64,000 nt of DNA from Fibrobacterota bacterium (GTDB lineage Bacteria; Fibrobacterota; Chitinivibrionia; Chitinivibrionales; FEN-1185): contig PLWQ01000009.1 in assembly GCA_003165595.1 (NCBI GenBank), positions 7,936-71,935 on the forward strand, written 5' to 3'. Under the pieces are notes generated by a model that did no database searches, was not told the DNA's origin, and saw only the letters and a list, made by a program, of their open reading frames with translations. Within the stretch, counting starts at the first letter, position 1. Every line of letters starts with the position of its first letter. Positions 51,268 to 59,725 of the stretch are shown piece after piece. Made by a program: the position numbers and the translations under genes.

Positions 51268-51680
51268 GTTATTCTCCAGTGGTGGGACAAACCAATGACA
51301 GGACCTAAGAGCGTGCAACGATGTAGAGCTGGAATAGAATGTTATTATACCACTATTGTTGACCTAAGAACAAGTACGCTATGGAGAAAGCCTGGAAATT
51401 ATTGCGATTGAGTGCGCAATCCCTTCAAGCAGTGGAGCTGTTGGAAAACCGTGTCGGCCAAAACGACTTATTCCGTTGCGCTTCGTCAAAAACCATGATA
51501 GGATTATGTTCTGATCTAGCGCAGCAATCTTTGCTCTTAAGAAAAATCGTCTCAAATGTCCCTGCGCCTTCCGAAAAAAGTGATGAGCATAAGTAAATTT
51601 ACTTTTCCGTCAATTTCAACTTGAAACGGAGAATCCCATGGGAGGGCGCGTGAAAACAACCTGGAATGCCGTGTCACTGA
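51268..51680. other. intergenic region with decayed sequence
   Basis: 413 bases lie between the leftward propeller lipoprotein and the sorting-domain remnant. An open frame of 71 codons at 51381-51596 has no ribosome site or recognisable domain and is probably chance. No repeat is seen. Confidence 0.4.
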
Positions 51681-51956
51681 CAGCGGGTTTTCTGTTCGTT
51701 CTTCCTGGTACAAAATCGTGAGAACCCAGGCAACCTGAACACGACAATCGAATTTTCGATTGACCACACCGGTTACGTGAGCTTACGGGTGTTCAACATG
51801 CTCGGAAAGTTGATTAATGAACTAACCAACGCACGGTTGCAGGCAGGAGTTTACAACGTTGAATGGTGTCACTCAGGTCTTCCAACAGGTGTCTACTTCT
51901 GTTCGCTGAAGGTTGACAATAAGTCGGAAATAAGAAAACTTGTTTTGGAAAGATAA
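51681..51956 (+). pseudogene. orphan type IX (Por) C-terminal sorting domain
   Basis: The frame is open from just after a TGA at 51678 and has no start codon with a ribosome site. Its 91 codons read FFLVQNRENPGNLNTTIEFS, which matches the usual QNYPNPFN..TTI motif, then VSLRVFNMLGKLINEL, LQAGVYNVEW, GLPTGVYFCSLKVD and a basic end. This is a complete sorting domain without its cargo, so it is the 3' remnant of a deleted secreted-protein gene. Confidence 0.8.
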
Positions 51957-52069
51957 TGGACTGCATAGTTCCAAGAGCGGAGGCAATGGCGAAGCATCGA
52001 GGTCGCGATAGGATTGGAAAATTAAAGAGGATTGAGACGCTGATTTTTACCAGCAAAAGGATTCTCTCC

Positions 52070-53707
52070 ATGCAAAAAAAGCTCCTCCTGTTCATCTGCG
52101 CGGTTCTCCTCCTGTACGGTTACGTTTTTTCGGAGAATGACGTTCGCATCAGCATCGCGGTTAACGACCTGAAAGGCAGCGGCGTCGATCAGGCGACTGC
52201 GACCATTGTAAGCGACCGGCTCAGGGGGGAGCTTGTCAATACCGGCGTATTCCGGGTGATGGAACGCTCGGAAATGGAAACAGTTCTCAAGGAACAGGGA
52301 TTCCAGCAAAGCGGCTCGTGTAACGAGACGTCGTGCCTGGTGCAAGTGGGGCAGCTATTGGGCGTCCAGCGCATGGTGGCCGGATCAATCGGCAAGGTTG
52401 ACAATTTCTGGACAATATCGCTGCGCATGCTCAACGTTGCTACCGGCGAAATACTCTTTACCATCAGTGAAGACTATCAAGGCGAGGTCAAGGACGTGAT
52501 CTCGCAGGTTATCGCAAAGGCAGCCGCGAAACTCGCCTCCGGCGTGGGGCAGGAGGTAAAAAAGGCGGCCATGATTGGTAAGAAGGGCGACCTGTACATC
52601 GAGTCGTCACAGCCGGTTGCAGCGGTCGAGATCGATGGAGTGGCCGTCAACGACGTTACGCCGCTTACCCTGCAGGGATTCGCCGCAGGCGATCACCGCA
52701 TCGTGGTGCGAAAGGGCGACTGGTTCGGATCGCAAAACATTTTCCTCAATCCCGATGAACTCCTGAAGGTGTCCATTGCCATGGAACAGGGAAAGGGATC
52801 AGTCGAAATCTTTAGTAAGCCATCCGGCGCGTCGATCACCATCGACGGCGCGAAAAGCGGTGAAACTCCGCTCAAACTGAACAAACTTCCGGCCGGCGAA
52901 CATGCGCTTACGATCAGCAAGGACGGCTACGTCGGCGTGACTCAGTCTGTGAGAGTCACTATAGGCGAAACGCAGAACCTCAACATTGCACTCAAGGAAG
53001 CGGCTTGGCTTTCGGTGAAAATTCTGCCCGCGACCGCGACAATAACCATTGACGGAAAGCCCGCTGGGGCCCAAACCATGGGAAATATCACGGTTCCCGC
53101 GGGAGAGATCGAGGTACAGGCCGAGGCAGCGGACCACGATGTTTTCCGCCAGAAGATCCTTCTTTCCGCAGGAGAGAAAAAGACGCTTGACATAAGGCTG
53201 ACATCCATATTCGGCACTCTCAAGGTAACCTCGATTCCTTCGGGAGCCGACATTTTCCTCAACGAGAAGCGGGTGGGTGTGACGCCCTACAAAAATGAAA
53301 AGCTCTTGCAGGATAATTACATGCTCCGATTGACCCTGCCCGCGTACCAAAGCATTACGGATTCCCTGTCGGTAGTCAAGGAACAGACCTTGGACAGACA
53401 CTACAAGCTTGTGCATACAAAGGTATTTCTGGATTCAATCGGAGCTGCGGCGAAAGCCGCCCACAAGAGAAGCCAGTTGACGCGAAGGATCGTGTTTGGT
53501 GCGTTTGCCGCGGGCTGCGCCGGTGTTGGCGCGTATTTCAATCAAGCGGCCGCAAATGCCTACTCCGATTACTCGCGCCCGAATCAAACGCCCAATGCCT
53601 ATGATACGGACTGGAACAAAGTTCAAACGAATGCGACCACGCGAAATGTCCTTTATTCGGTTGCCGGCGTCCTTGCGGCGGCGTTTGTTATTTCTATACC
53701 ATTCTGA
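52070..53707 (+). CDS. CsgG-like lipid-exposed protein with PEGA repeats
   Basis: 545 residues from the ATG at 52070. The frame is open from 51956, but the signal peptide begins here (MQKKLLLFICAVLLLYGY). Residues 25-165 are a CsgG-like module, with RISIAVNDLKGSGVDQATA, RLRGELVNTGVFRVMER and LVQVGQLLGVQRMVAGSI. About four PEGA domains follow, e.g. VEIFSKPSGASITIDGAKSG, LSVKILPATATITIDGKPAG and LKVTSIPSGADIFLNEKRVG. A hydrophobic C-terminus with two helices near 490 and 535 completes it. CsgG forms the curli export pore, but here the PEGA repeats suggest an envelope scaffold or surface role. It is followed by the FISUMP lipoprotein. Confidence 0.82.
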   Translation: MQKKLLLFICAVLLLYGYVFSENDVRISIAVNDLKGSGVDQATATIVSDRLRGELVNTGVFRVMERSEMETVLKEQGFQQSGSCNETSCLVQVGQLLGVQRMVAGSIGKVDNFWTISLRMLNVATGEILFTISEDYQGEVKDVISQVIAKAAAKLASGVGQEVKKAAMIGKKGDLYIESSQPVAAVEIDGVAVNDVTPLTLQGFAAGDHRIVVRKGDWFGSQNIFLNPDELLKVSIAMEQGKGSVEIFSKPSGASITIDGAKSGETPLKLNKLPAGEHALTISKDGYVGVTQSVRVTIGETQNLNIALKEAAWLSVKILPATATITIDGKPAGAQTMGNITVPAGEIEVQAEAADHDVFRQKILLSAGEKKTLDIRLTSIFGTLKVTSIPSGADIFLNEKRVGVTPYKNEKLLQDNYMLRLTLPAYQSITDSLSVVKEQTLDRHYKLVHTKVFLDSIGAAAKAAHKRSQLTRRIVFGAFAAGCAGVGAYFNQAAANAYSDYSRPNQTPNAYDTDWNKVQTNATTRNVLYSVAGVLAAAFVISIPF

Positions 53708-53718
53708 GGGGTTTACCT

Positions 53719-55662
53719 ATGAAGCTCCATGGACGTCTGCTAATAGTGTTGCTTCCCGCACTCATTCTGTGCGGGTCCTGGAACAGGGATAATCCGGATG
53801 ACCCGAGAGGAAACGACTATTATTCCCCAGGTACCGTAACCGATACTGACGGGAATGTTTACCAAAGGGTAACGATCGGGACGCAGGTGTGGATGACAAC
53901 GAACCTTAAGACTACTCATTATAACGATGGCACGGCAATCCCATTAGTAACGGTTGGAACGGCGTGGGCCAATATTTACAATTCCAATCTTACCACACCG
54001 GCATATTGCTGGTATAATAACGATTCTATTACCAATAAGAATACCTATGGAGGATTGTACAACTGGTATGCGGTAAATACCGGAAAACTGGCCCCAAAAG
54101 GCTGGCATGTCGCGACGGATTCAGAATGGACTGTACTTGAAAACGTTCTCGGTGACTCAAGTGTGGCGGGAGGGCCGCTGAAAGAAGCAGGCACAATGCA
54201 TTGGGCTTCTCCCAATACTGGTGCTACAAATTCATCCGGCTTTTCAGCGCTTCCGGGCGGTGGTCGTGACTCCTATGGAGTTTTCAGCGTCATTGGCACC
54301 TACGGTAGCTGGTGGTCCTCTACGGCCTACGATGCGGCAAATTCGTGGTACCGTGGCATGTTCTACAGTGGCGTGGGTGTGTTCCGCCAGGGTGTCAACG
54401 GCATCTGTGCAGACGGGTTCAGCGTCCGATGCGTGAAGGACAATGCCGCGCCTGTTGCGCCAAGTATCACCATGCAGCCGCATCCCCTGACCGTGACAGT
54501 AGGTGGAAGCGTGACGTTCAGCGTGACTGCAACAGGAACGGCCCCGCTTTCGTACCAGTGGTATATTGGCAGCACTGCAATTTCAGGGGCAGCTTCAGCG
54601 AGTTACTCGATATCGAACGTTCAGGCGGCCAATGCGGGAACGTATACCGTCACGGTATCCAACGGCACTTTGCCGAATGTAACGAGCAACGGGGCGGTGC
54701 TGACAGTGAGTGCTGCTACGGGAGGTACTGTTACCGATATTGATGGAAATGTTTATAACACCGTCGCAATAGGGACACAAGTCTGGATGGTGGAAAACCT
54801 TAAAACCACAAAATATAATGATGGAACACCAATACCGTTGGTGACGGTTGGATCAACATGGATCAATCTTACAACAGGCGGGTATTGCTGGTATAATGAT
54901 TCTATCGCCTACGGGAACACCTACGGAGCATTGTACAATTGGCATGCCGTAAACATGGGAAAACTTGCCCCAAACGGCTGGCATGTACCGTCAGATTCCG
55001 AATGGACCGTACTCACCTCATTCCTTGGCGGCCTGACTGTTGCCGGGGGTGCGCTAAAAGAATCCGGAACGACACATTGGCTTTCTCCCAACACCGGTGC
55101 AACAAATTCGTCCGGTTTCTCGGCGCTTCCGGGTGGTTATCGTAACAACGATGGTTCATTCCTTGCTGTTGTCACCAACGCTTATTGGTGGTGCTCCCCG
55201 GCCAGCGGTGCGCTTAATTCGTGGTATCGTGACATGGCTTGGAATTACGCGGGTGTAGACCGTAACGACTTCAATGTACCTTACGGCTTCAGCGTCCGGT
55301 GTGTCAAGGATACCAATGCCAATCCTGATACGAATGCCGGGCCCTGGACGACCAAAACCAGCATGTCCACGGGAACAGCCTACCTGGGCTGTGCCGTACT
55401 GGACAACAAGATATACGCCATAGGAGGCAACAACGCCGGCGGCGCGGTCGCTGCGGTTGAGGAGTACGACCCCGCCACCGATGTCTGGACTGCGAAACCC
55501 AATATGACAACGGGAGGAAGTGTGGGAGCTGCGGTTGTCAATGATTCGATCTATGTGATCGTCGCCGACTTCTCTTTGGTGTACAGATATGACCCGCTCG
55601 CCAACACGTGGACGGCACGGAGCCCCCTGCTGACTGGGGGCAGCAATATGTCGCAGTTGTGA
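53719..55662 (+). CDS. FISUMP-domain lipoprotein, N-terminal part of a frameshifted gene
   Basis: 647 residues. The signal ends ALILC with the lipobox cysteine at residue 18. Two FISUMP (Fibrobacter succinogenes major paralogous) domains are present, about 38-240 and 336-535. Each has TDIDGNVY- or TDTDGNVY-like starts, GTQVWM..NLKTT.YNDG, GGLYNWYAVN or ALYNWHAVN, KGWHVATDSEWTVL and SGFSALPGG. An Ig-like domain (245-335) lies between. The C-terminus starts a Kelch propeller (NKIYAIGGNNAGG) that is cut by a frame loss near 55640. Restoring one base in the GGGGG run at 55636-55640 joins it to the frame ending at 56168. It is surface exposed, and its function is unknown. Confidence 0.85.
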   Translation: MKLHGRLLIVLLPALILCGSWNRDNPDDPRGNDYYSPGTVTDTDGNVYQRVTIGTQVWMTTNLKTTHYNDGTAIPLVTVGTAWANIYNSNLTTPAYCWYNNDSITNKNTYGGLYNWYAVNTGKLAPKGWHVATDSEWTVLENVLGDSSVAGGPLKEAGTMHWASPNTGATNSSGFSALPGGGRDSYGVFSVIGTYGSWWSSTAYDAANSWYRGMFYSGVGVFRQGVNGICADGFSVRCVKDNAAPVAPSITMQPHPLTVTVGGSVTFSVTATGTAPLSYQWYIGSTAISGAASASYSISNVQAANAGTYTVTVSNGTLPNVTSNGAVLTVSAATGGTVTDIDGNVYNTVAIGTQVWMVENLKTTKYNDGTPIPLVTVGSTWINLTTGGYCWYNDSIAYGNTYGALYNWHAVNMGKLAPNGWHVPSDSEWTVLTSFLGGLTVAGGALKESGTTHWLSPNTGATNSSGFSALPGGYRNNDGSFLAVVTNAYWWCSPASGALNSWYRDMAWNYAGVDRNDFNVPYGFSVRCVKDTNANPDTNAGPWTTKTSMSTGTAYLGCAVLDNKIYAIGGNNAGGAVAAVEEYDPATDVWTAKPNMTTGGSVGAAVVNDSIYVIVADFSLVYRYDPLANTWTARSPLLTGGSNMSQL

Positions 55663-56168
55663 ATAGCAGGATATATGCGGCCGGGGGGTACAACACCACC
55701 ACTGGTTCGCTGGCCGCCAACGAGGAGTACGATCCCGCCGTCAACGTGTGGACCGCAAAGGCCAGTATGCCGACTGCCAGGAATGGCCTCACCGTAGCAG
55801 CTGTCAATGGCAAAGTCTACGCTATCGGAGGTGAATACTCCTCGAATACCCCTTATGCAACGGTAGAAGAGTATGACCCGTCGACGAACACTTGGGCAAC
55901 AAAAGCCAGCATGAAAACGGCAAGAAGAGGGCCGGCGGCGGCGGTGGTTAACAACAAGATCTACGTGATTGGCGGCGGCGCTACCAGCACAGTTGAGGCA
56001 TACGATCCTGCCACAAATACATGGACAACCAAGGCCAGCATGCCGACAGCGAGATCGTTTCTGGGAGTGGCTGTCGTCAATAACAAGATATATGCCATTG
56101 GCGGGAGCAATCCCAGCGGCGTTTATCTCACGACCGTTGAAGAGTACGACCCCATACTAGACCCTTGA
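55641..56168 (+). pseudogene. C-terminal Kelch repeats of the frameshifted FISUMP gene
   Basis: After the missing base the frame continues QQYVAVVNSRIYAAGGYN and contains about five Kelch blades, such as VYAIGGEYSSNTPYATVEEYD, STNTWATKASMKTARRGPAA and NKIYAIGGSNPSG. It ends EEYDPILDP. The open frame can be read from 55608, but the ATG there has no ribosome site and lies inside the upstream frame. It is best read as the missing end of the upstream protein, which would then have about 815 residues. Confidence 0.8.
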
Positions 56169-56866
56169 GGGCAGCTCTGACGAGTCGAGGAGCTTCGGGA
56201 AGGGCCTTGACATCGGATCAAATCCAGGGCGCGCCGTGCCCGGGTCGAACGTGGGGCAACCGTTCAGGGTTCCCACAGACCGGGCATCAAGCAGCCCCCT
56301 GAGCGTATCAAGATGGTCCGCCGTGCGTGGCACGGACCTCGATACGCATTCGGATAGCGGTAGCCAGCGGCGTTATGCCGTTGCCCGTTTGATGCCTCGA
56401 AATGTTGAAGTCTTCGCAATTAAATTCCGCTTAGCAAACCGTTGCCTTGGGCCACTCTGCCACCCCTCCCGGGAACTTTTTAATTTTTGAATAAGAGGGA
56501 ACAACTGAATATCGCAAATCACCTTTGGATTACCAACATGCGTTGTGGAAAAATGGCCGTGTCGATAACAGACCTGTCTTCACTACATCAAGAACGGTTC
56601 TTTCTCCCTGTCACCCTAAATATTTTGTCGAATTGCATCGGACTCATGTGTCCGATTGAGGAATGTTTTGGTTGACGATTGTAGAAAAGTTATCCTATTT
56701 GCAAAATCGCGAATCGGAAGGTTTTCATGTTCAGGGCATTCGCAGAGGAATGGAATGTCTATAGAAACACAAGCCGTGCACGCGTCCTTCGTCCCGTAGG
56801 GACGGCACATCCGCATGCTGATAATGACGCGGCGCAACAGTATCAGAAGTAGGAAAGATCAACTCG
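56169..56866. other. intergenic region with tRNA fragment, otherwise no gene
   Basis: 698 bases without a supported gene. It holds the tRNA-Ser fragment (56431-56485) and a perfect hairpin, CGTCCC-GTA-GGGACG, at 56790-56804. On the minus strand a frame without a Met start stays open from about 56400 to a TAG at 56157 (SRSVPRTADHLDTLRGLLD...). I do not recognise it. The end of the FISUMP-Kelch frame overlaps it. Confidence 0.45.
56431..56485 (-). repeat. truncated copy of tRNA-Ser 5' half (possible att remnant)
   Basis: 55 bases repeat the segment 44167-44220 in the same orientation with about five substitutions and one extra base. It contains the acceptor GGAGGGG, the D-arm (GCAGAGTGG for GCCGAGTGG) and the anticodon loop through TTGCTAA. 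It also keeps the AACTTTTTAATT block beyond the tRNA 5' end. The 3' half is missing, so it cannot be a working tRNA. It marks the right edge of a possible 12.3 kb inserted segment. Confidence 0.85.
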
Positions 56867-57235
56867 CTAAGAGAGTTCTTCCTGATACTCGGAAACGAGC
56901 TTGGCGATGGTGCGCAAAGGCACCGGCTTTGAAAAGAACGTGGCATTGAGATCCTTCAGTCTTTCTTCGCCAATCTCCGAAAGATACCCCGAAATCATGA
57001 TCTTTCTCAAGTTCGGGGAAACCGATTCCATGAGTTGAACTCCGTCGAATCGAGGCATCTTGAAATCGGTAATGAGGACGTCCACCGGATTTTGCTCAAT
57101 AAACGCCTTTGCCGCAAGAGAGTCGTTGAACGCATGGATTTCAATTTCCTTAATTGCAAAGAGAAGGTACTCCTTTAGAATATCGGTAATTTGTTCTTCG
57201 TCATCGACAACGACGACTTGAATCATTCGAGCCAT
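56867..57235 (-). CDS. single-domain response regulator
   Basis: 122 residues, a lone receiver domain. It has the acidic pocket VVVDDEEQ (Asp11, Asp12), the phosphorylation site VLITDFKMPRFDG (Asp57), IMISG (Ser82) and FFSKPVPL (Lys103), so all functional residues are there. There is no output domain, so it must act through protein contacts, for example as a CheY- or Spo0F-like relay. No histidine kinase is in the window. On this strand a GAGGA site precedes the ATG. Confidence 0.9.
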   Translation of the reverse strand: MARMIQVVVVDDEEQITDILKEYLLFAIKEIEIHAFNDSLAAKAFIEQNPVDVLITDFKMPRFDGVQLMESVSPNLRKIMISGYLSEIGEERLKDLNATFFSKPVPLRTIAKLVSEYQEELS

Positions 57236-57532
57236 TGCAGTGTCCTCTTGGTTGAGTCTCTATCTTACGACACCAACGTGTTCAATACAATGGATAGTTG
57301 GGGAAACTTGCCTGGCGGAAACGGGCGAGGCCGGCCAAACTCCCCGCCTAATAACCTCTTTCTTTTCGGCAAATACGCAAGCCCTTGACACAGGCTTGAT
57401 GCAGGAACAATATTACTTGTTGTATGGAGCAAGTGAGGGGACCCCGCCGGCCAAGTCGCAATACCGCACACGTTAGCTTCCATGTTAGGGCATTCAAAAA
57501 AGAACCGGCGTGATGAAAACAAAGGAAGGTAA
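57236..57532. other. divergent intergenic region
   Basis: 297 bases lie between the leftward response regulator and the rightward lipoprotein peptidase and must hold both promoters. I see no repeat or RNA gene. GGAAGG stands just before the ATG at 57533. Confidence 0.35.
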
Positions 57533-58399
57533 ATGACCACAAAACATCTTTCGATAATATTTATAGTACTGGGTCTCAGCCTTTTTTGTTCCTGCTCCGC
57601 GATTAAGGAAGGTGTTGCAATTCTTAGGGCTCCAAGGAATTTCATTGATATCGGAAATCGTGTTCACATTGAAAGCAGAAATGATGAACAATTTGGTCAA
57701 AATCTTAAAGATGTTTTGCCCTTTTTGGTTGACTCCGTCGAAAAGAAAGAACTGCACAAATTTATCGACTCTCCAGATATTTACGTGTGCAATACAAACA
57801 AATCGTTTTGCAAATATGCAGGTTCCAAATATCCTGGACCCAGAGCAAAAGTAACACTCAGAGGGCTTTTCATCTCGCCAAGGCTAAAAGAGGCAAATGA
57901 TTGGTACAAAATTATCTATCATGAACTCTCTCATGTAATCCTGATTCAGTACTTGGGAATTTATCATTATATACAGTTACCGATTTGGTTTGATGAAGGT
58001 CTTGCTACGTATATTTCAAATGGGGGCGGTTCGGGAAACATTACGGATAGCGCAGCAACTTCGGAGATTTTGCAGGGTAATCATTTTCATCCGGTTGAAA
58101 GCGAAAACAGATTATTTCCGAAAAGTTTTAGTAATGACAATATTCCTCCCTGGATGGAATATCGCCAATCTATGCTATTTGTCAAATTCCTTAAAGAAGG
58201 AAGAGAAAAGGAGTTCGAAGGGTTTCTTGACGCAGTCTTCAATAAGGAATCCTTTTCTAAGACTATTGAAGCCTCTTATCAGATGAACGTATCAGAACTT
58301 TGGAATAAGTTCCTTGAAAAGTCAAAGACTGACAAAAACCATAACAGCGCCTCGGAGGAAAAGAATGCCCCAAGCACAGGCAGCCAACGGCCCAAGTGA
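57533..58399 (+). CDS. HEXXH metallopeptidase-like lipoprotein
   Basis: 288 residues. The signal ends LFCSCS with a lipobox cysteine near residue 22. The region about 110-165 carries DWYKIIYHELSHVILIQYLG (His130, Glu131 and His134 form HExxH), followed 21 residues later by IWFDEGLATYIS (Glu155). This is the gluzincin zinc-site layout seen in peptidase MA-like families. It would be an envelope zinc protease. The gene is clearly richer in A and T than its neighbours, both in codons and in its Lys/Asn/Ser content. This suggests acquisition from another genome. Confidence 0.8.
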   Translation: MTTKHLSIIFIVLGLSLFCSCSAIKEGVAILRAPRNFIDIGNRVHIESRNDEQFGQNLKDVLPFLVDSVEKKELHKFIDSPDIYVCNTNKSFCKYAGSKYPGPRAKVTLRGLFISPRLKEANDWYKIIYHELSHVILIQYLGIYHYIQLPIWFDEGLATYISNGGGSGNITDSAATSEILQGNHFHPVESENRLFPKSFSNDNIPPWMEYRQSMLFVKFLKEGREKEFEGFLDAVFNKESFSKTIEASYQMNVSELWNKFLEKSKTDKNHNSASEEKNAPSTGSQRPK

Positions 58400-58532
58400 T
58401 GCAATGCCTGTTTAGCGCCTCCGTCGCCGTCCGTAAACAGCGGCGTCATGTCGGCAATCCGGCTACTTCTCGCGTTTGTTGGACGTTCGGCAAAACTATC
58501 CCCCAACGGGGCGTCCCGGCACAAAGAACCTT

Positions 58533-59351
58533 ATGAAAGTTCTTCACAAACACGTTGCATGCAAGGGCTTGGTTCGACATTGCTTTTGGCTCTTTCTTGC
58601 GATCCCCGTGGAACCGTCGGTTGCGGCCCCCATCGACACAACGGTATGCGCCCATTGCAGTCCGTGTGACGACTCCCTGATTGGCGTCTTGAAATTGGAA
58701 TCGCCGCTTGCCCTGTCGGAAGACGAGAGAAACTACATGAAGATACGCAGGCGGCAGTGTGCTCTGTACACGCAGAATACCCGTTCCTCCTCAGACTCGG
58801 CGCAAAGCAAAGCGGACATTGTCGGCAAACCGGAATACATTCCGGAAAAGGCATTCCGGTTTAGAGTTTCGGTTGATCCGGTGGGAATGATATTCGGCAA
58901 TACCTATCAGATCGGCTGTGAATATTTCCTTCCGGGCGGCGGCACCATCGGCGCTTTTCCCGAACTCATGTTCTGCAAGTATTCAAATAGATTGGGAATC
59001 TCCGCGGAGTACCGCTATTTCTTTCCAGCTCCGCTTTTGAGGGCCTGCTATGTGGGCGCGAGGGTAGGTGTGCCTCCCATGAAGCTGGAATACGAGGAGT
59101 ACACCAACGGTGAAGTTACGAGGTCGGAAACCGACGCGGTGAGCGCCTTTTCCGTATCCGGCGGGGGAGGATTTGCCAGCCAATTCAGATTCGGGCTTTG
59201 CGTGGGCGCATCACTCTTTGTAGGATATGTCACCCCGATATCATCCCCAAGCAGCTCTTTTCAAGCGATAATGAATCAGGAAAACCTGTCATATGATCAG
59301 GTTTCTCCGATAGTGGTGATGATCAAAGGTCAGATCGGCTGGGCATTCTAA
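58533..59351 (+). CDS. exported outer-membrane beta-barrel-like protein
   Basis: 272 residues from the ATG at 58533. The frame is open from 58476, but the longer N-terminus disrupts the signal. The signal segment contains HCFWLFLAIPVEPSVAA. A short Cys-containing stretch (TTVCAHCSPCDDS) follows. From about residue 115 alternating strands appear: FRFRVSVDPVGMIFGNTYQIG, GISAEYRYFFPAP and VGARVGVPPMKLE, ending IKGQIGWAF, a terminal aromatic typical of outer-membrane barrels. It is too short for a porin and resembles small eight-stranded barrels. Its function is unknown. Confidence 0.65.
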   Translation: MKVLHKHVACKGLVRHCFWLFLAIPVEPSVAAPIDTTVCAHCSPCDDSLIGVLKLESPLALSEDERNYMKIRRRQCALYTQNTRSSSDSAQSKADIVGKPEYIPEKAFRFRVSVDPVGMIFGNTYQIGCEYFLPGGGTIGAFPELMFCKYSNRLGISAEYRYFFPAPLLRACYVGARVGVPPMKLEYEEYTNGEVTRSETDAVSAFSVSGGGGFASQFRFGLCVGASLFVGYVTPISSPSSSFQAIMNQENLSYDQVSPIVVMIKGQIGWAF

Positions 59352-59725
59352 AGTTGTAATCGCGCCCGGATGCGCTGTTTGTTCGCGTGAAGGAATAGAA
59401 GATCCGGTCTGTGTGCCACTATCATCCCTGATCGTGCATTATGTCGTTTCGTCTTGCTTTTTCTTCCTCCTCAGCGGCGGCCCCTGAGGCCGACGGATTG
59501 GTCCGCTCGTGCTGTCCGAAGCCCGGTACAGACCAGGAAGAACCGCTTGCGGGAAAGTGGATTGTTAGGAATTTGGTGTGAATACGCGCAAGGTTGACCG
59601 CGGCAACACGCCATTGTATATTGATTTGCTGGTGGGTTGACTTAGGCAGGATTGCATGCGGAAGAGAACGCGGATTTGCGGAATTGTCGAGAGTACGTAC
59701 CGCCAAATGAGGGAGGAAGCATTCT
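59352..59725. other. intergenic region with partial repeat family 1 copy
   Basis: 374 bases. A partial minus-oriented copy of repeat family 1 covers about 59437-59530: the CATTATGTCGTTT end motif, then CCTCAGCGGCGGCC, GGTCCGCTCGTGCTGTCCG and GCCCGGTA. The remainder shows nothing I can name. A GGGAGG precedes the ATG at 59726 by about 14 bases. Confidence 0.6.
59437..59530 (-). repeat. dispersed repeat family 1, copy 3 (partial)
   Basis: It matches one end of the family (CCTCAGCGGCGGCC, GTCCGCTCGTGCTGTCCG) and carries the motif CATTATGTCGTTT directly outside that end. Near 60.5 kb the same motif stands, inverted, outside the opposite end of the family. The remainder is lost after about 95 bases. 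Confidence 0.65.

Noticed and set aside
51381-51596. 71-codon frame between the propeller lipoprotein and the sorting-domain remnant
   Set aside because: No ribosome site, no domain and ordinary intergenic composition.
44550-56168. A defence or CRISPR-type system in the accessory segment
   Set aside because: SRAP is the only DNA-damage gene. No nuclease, helicase, methylase or toxin pair accompanies it.
56157-56400. Minus-strand open stretch SRSVPRTADHLDTLRGLLD...
   Set aside because: No start codon and no family I can recognise. It overlaps the end of the Kelch frame. It might be a translated repeat, but the support is too weak.
56431-56485. A second working tRNA-Ser gene
   Set aside because: Only the 5' half is present. 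The anticodon stem cannot close and there is no T-arm.
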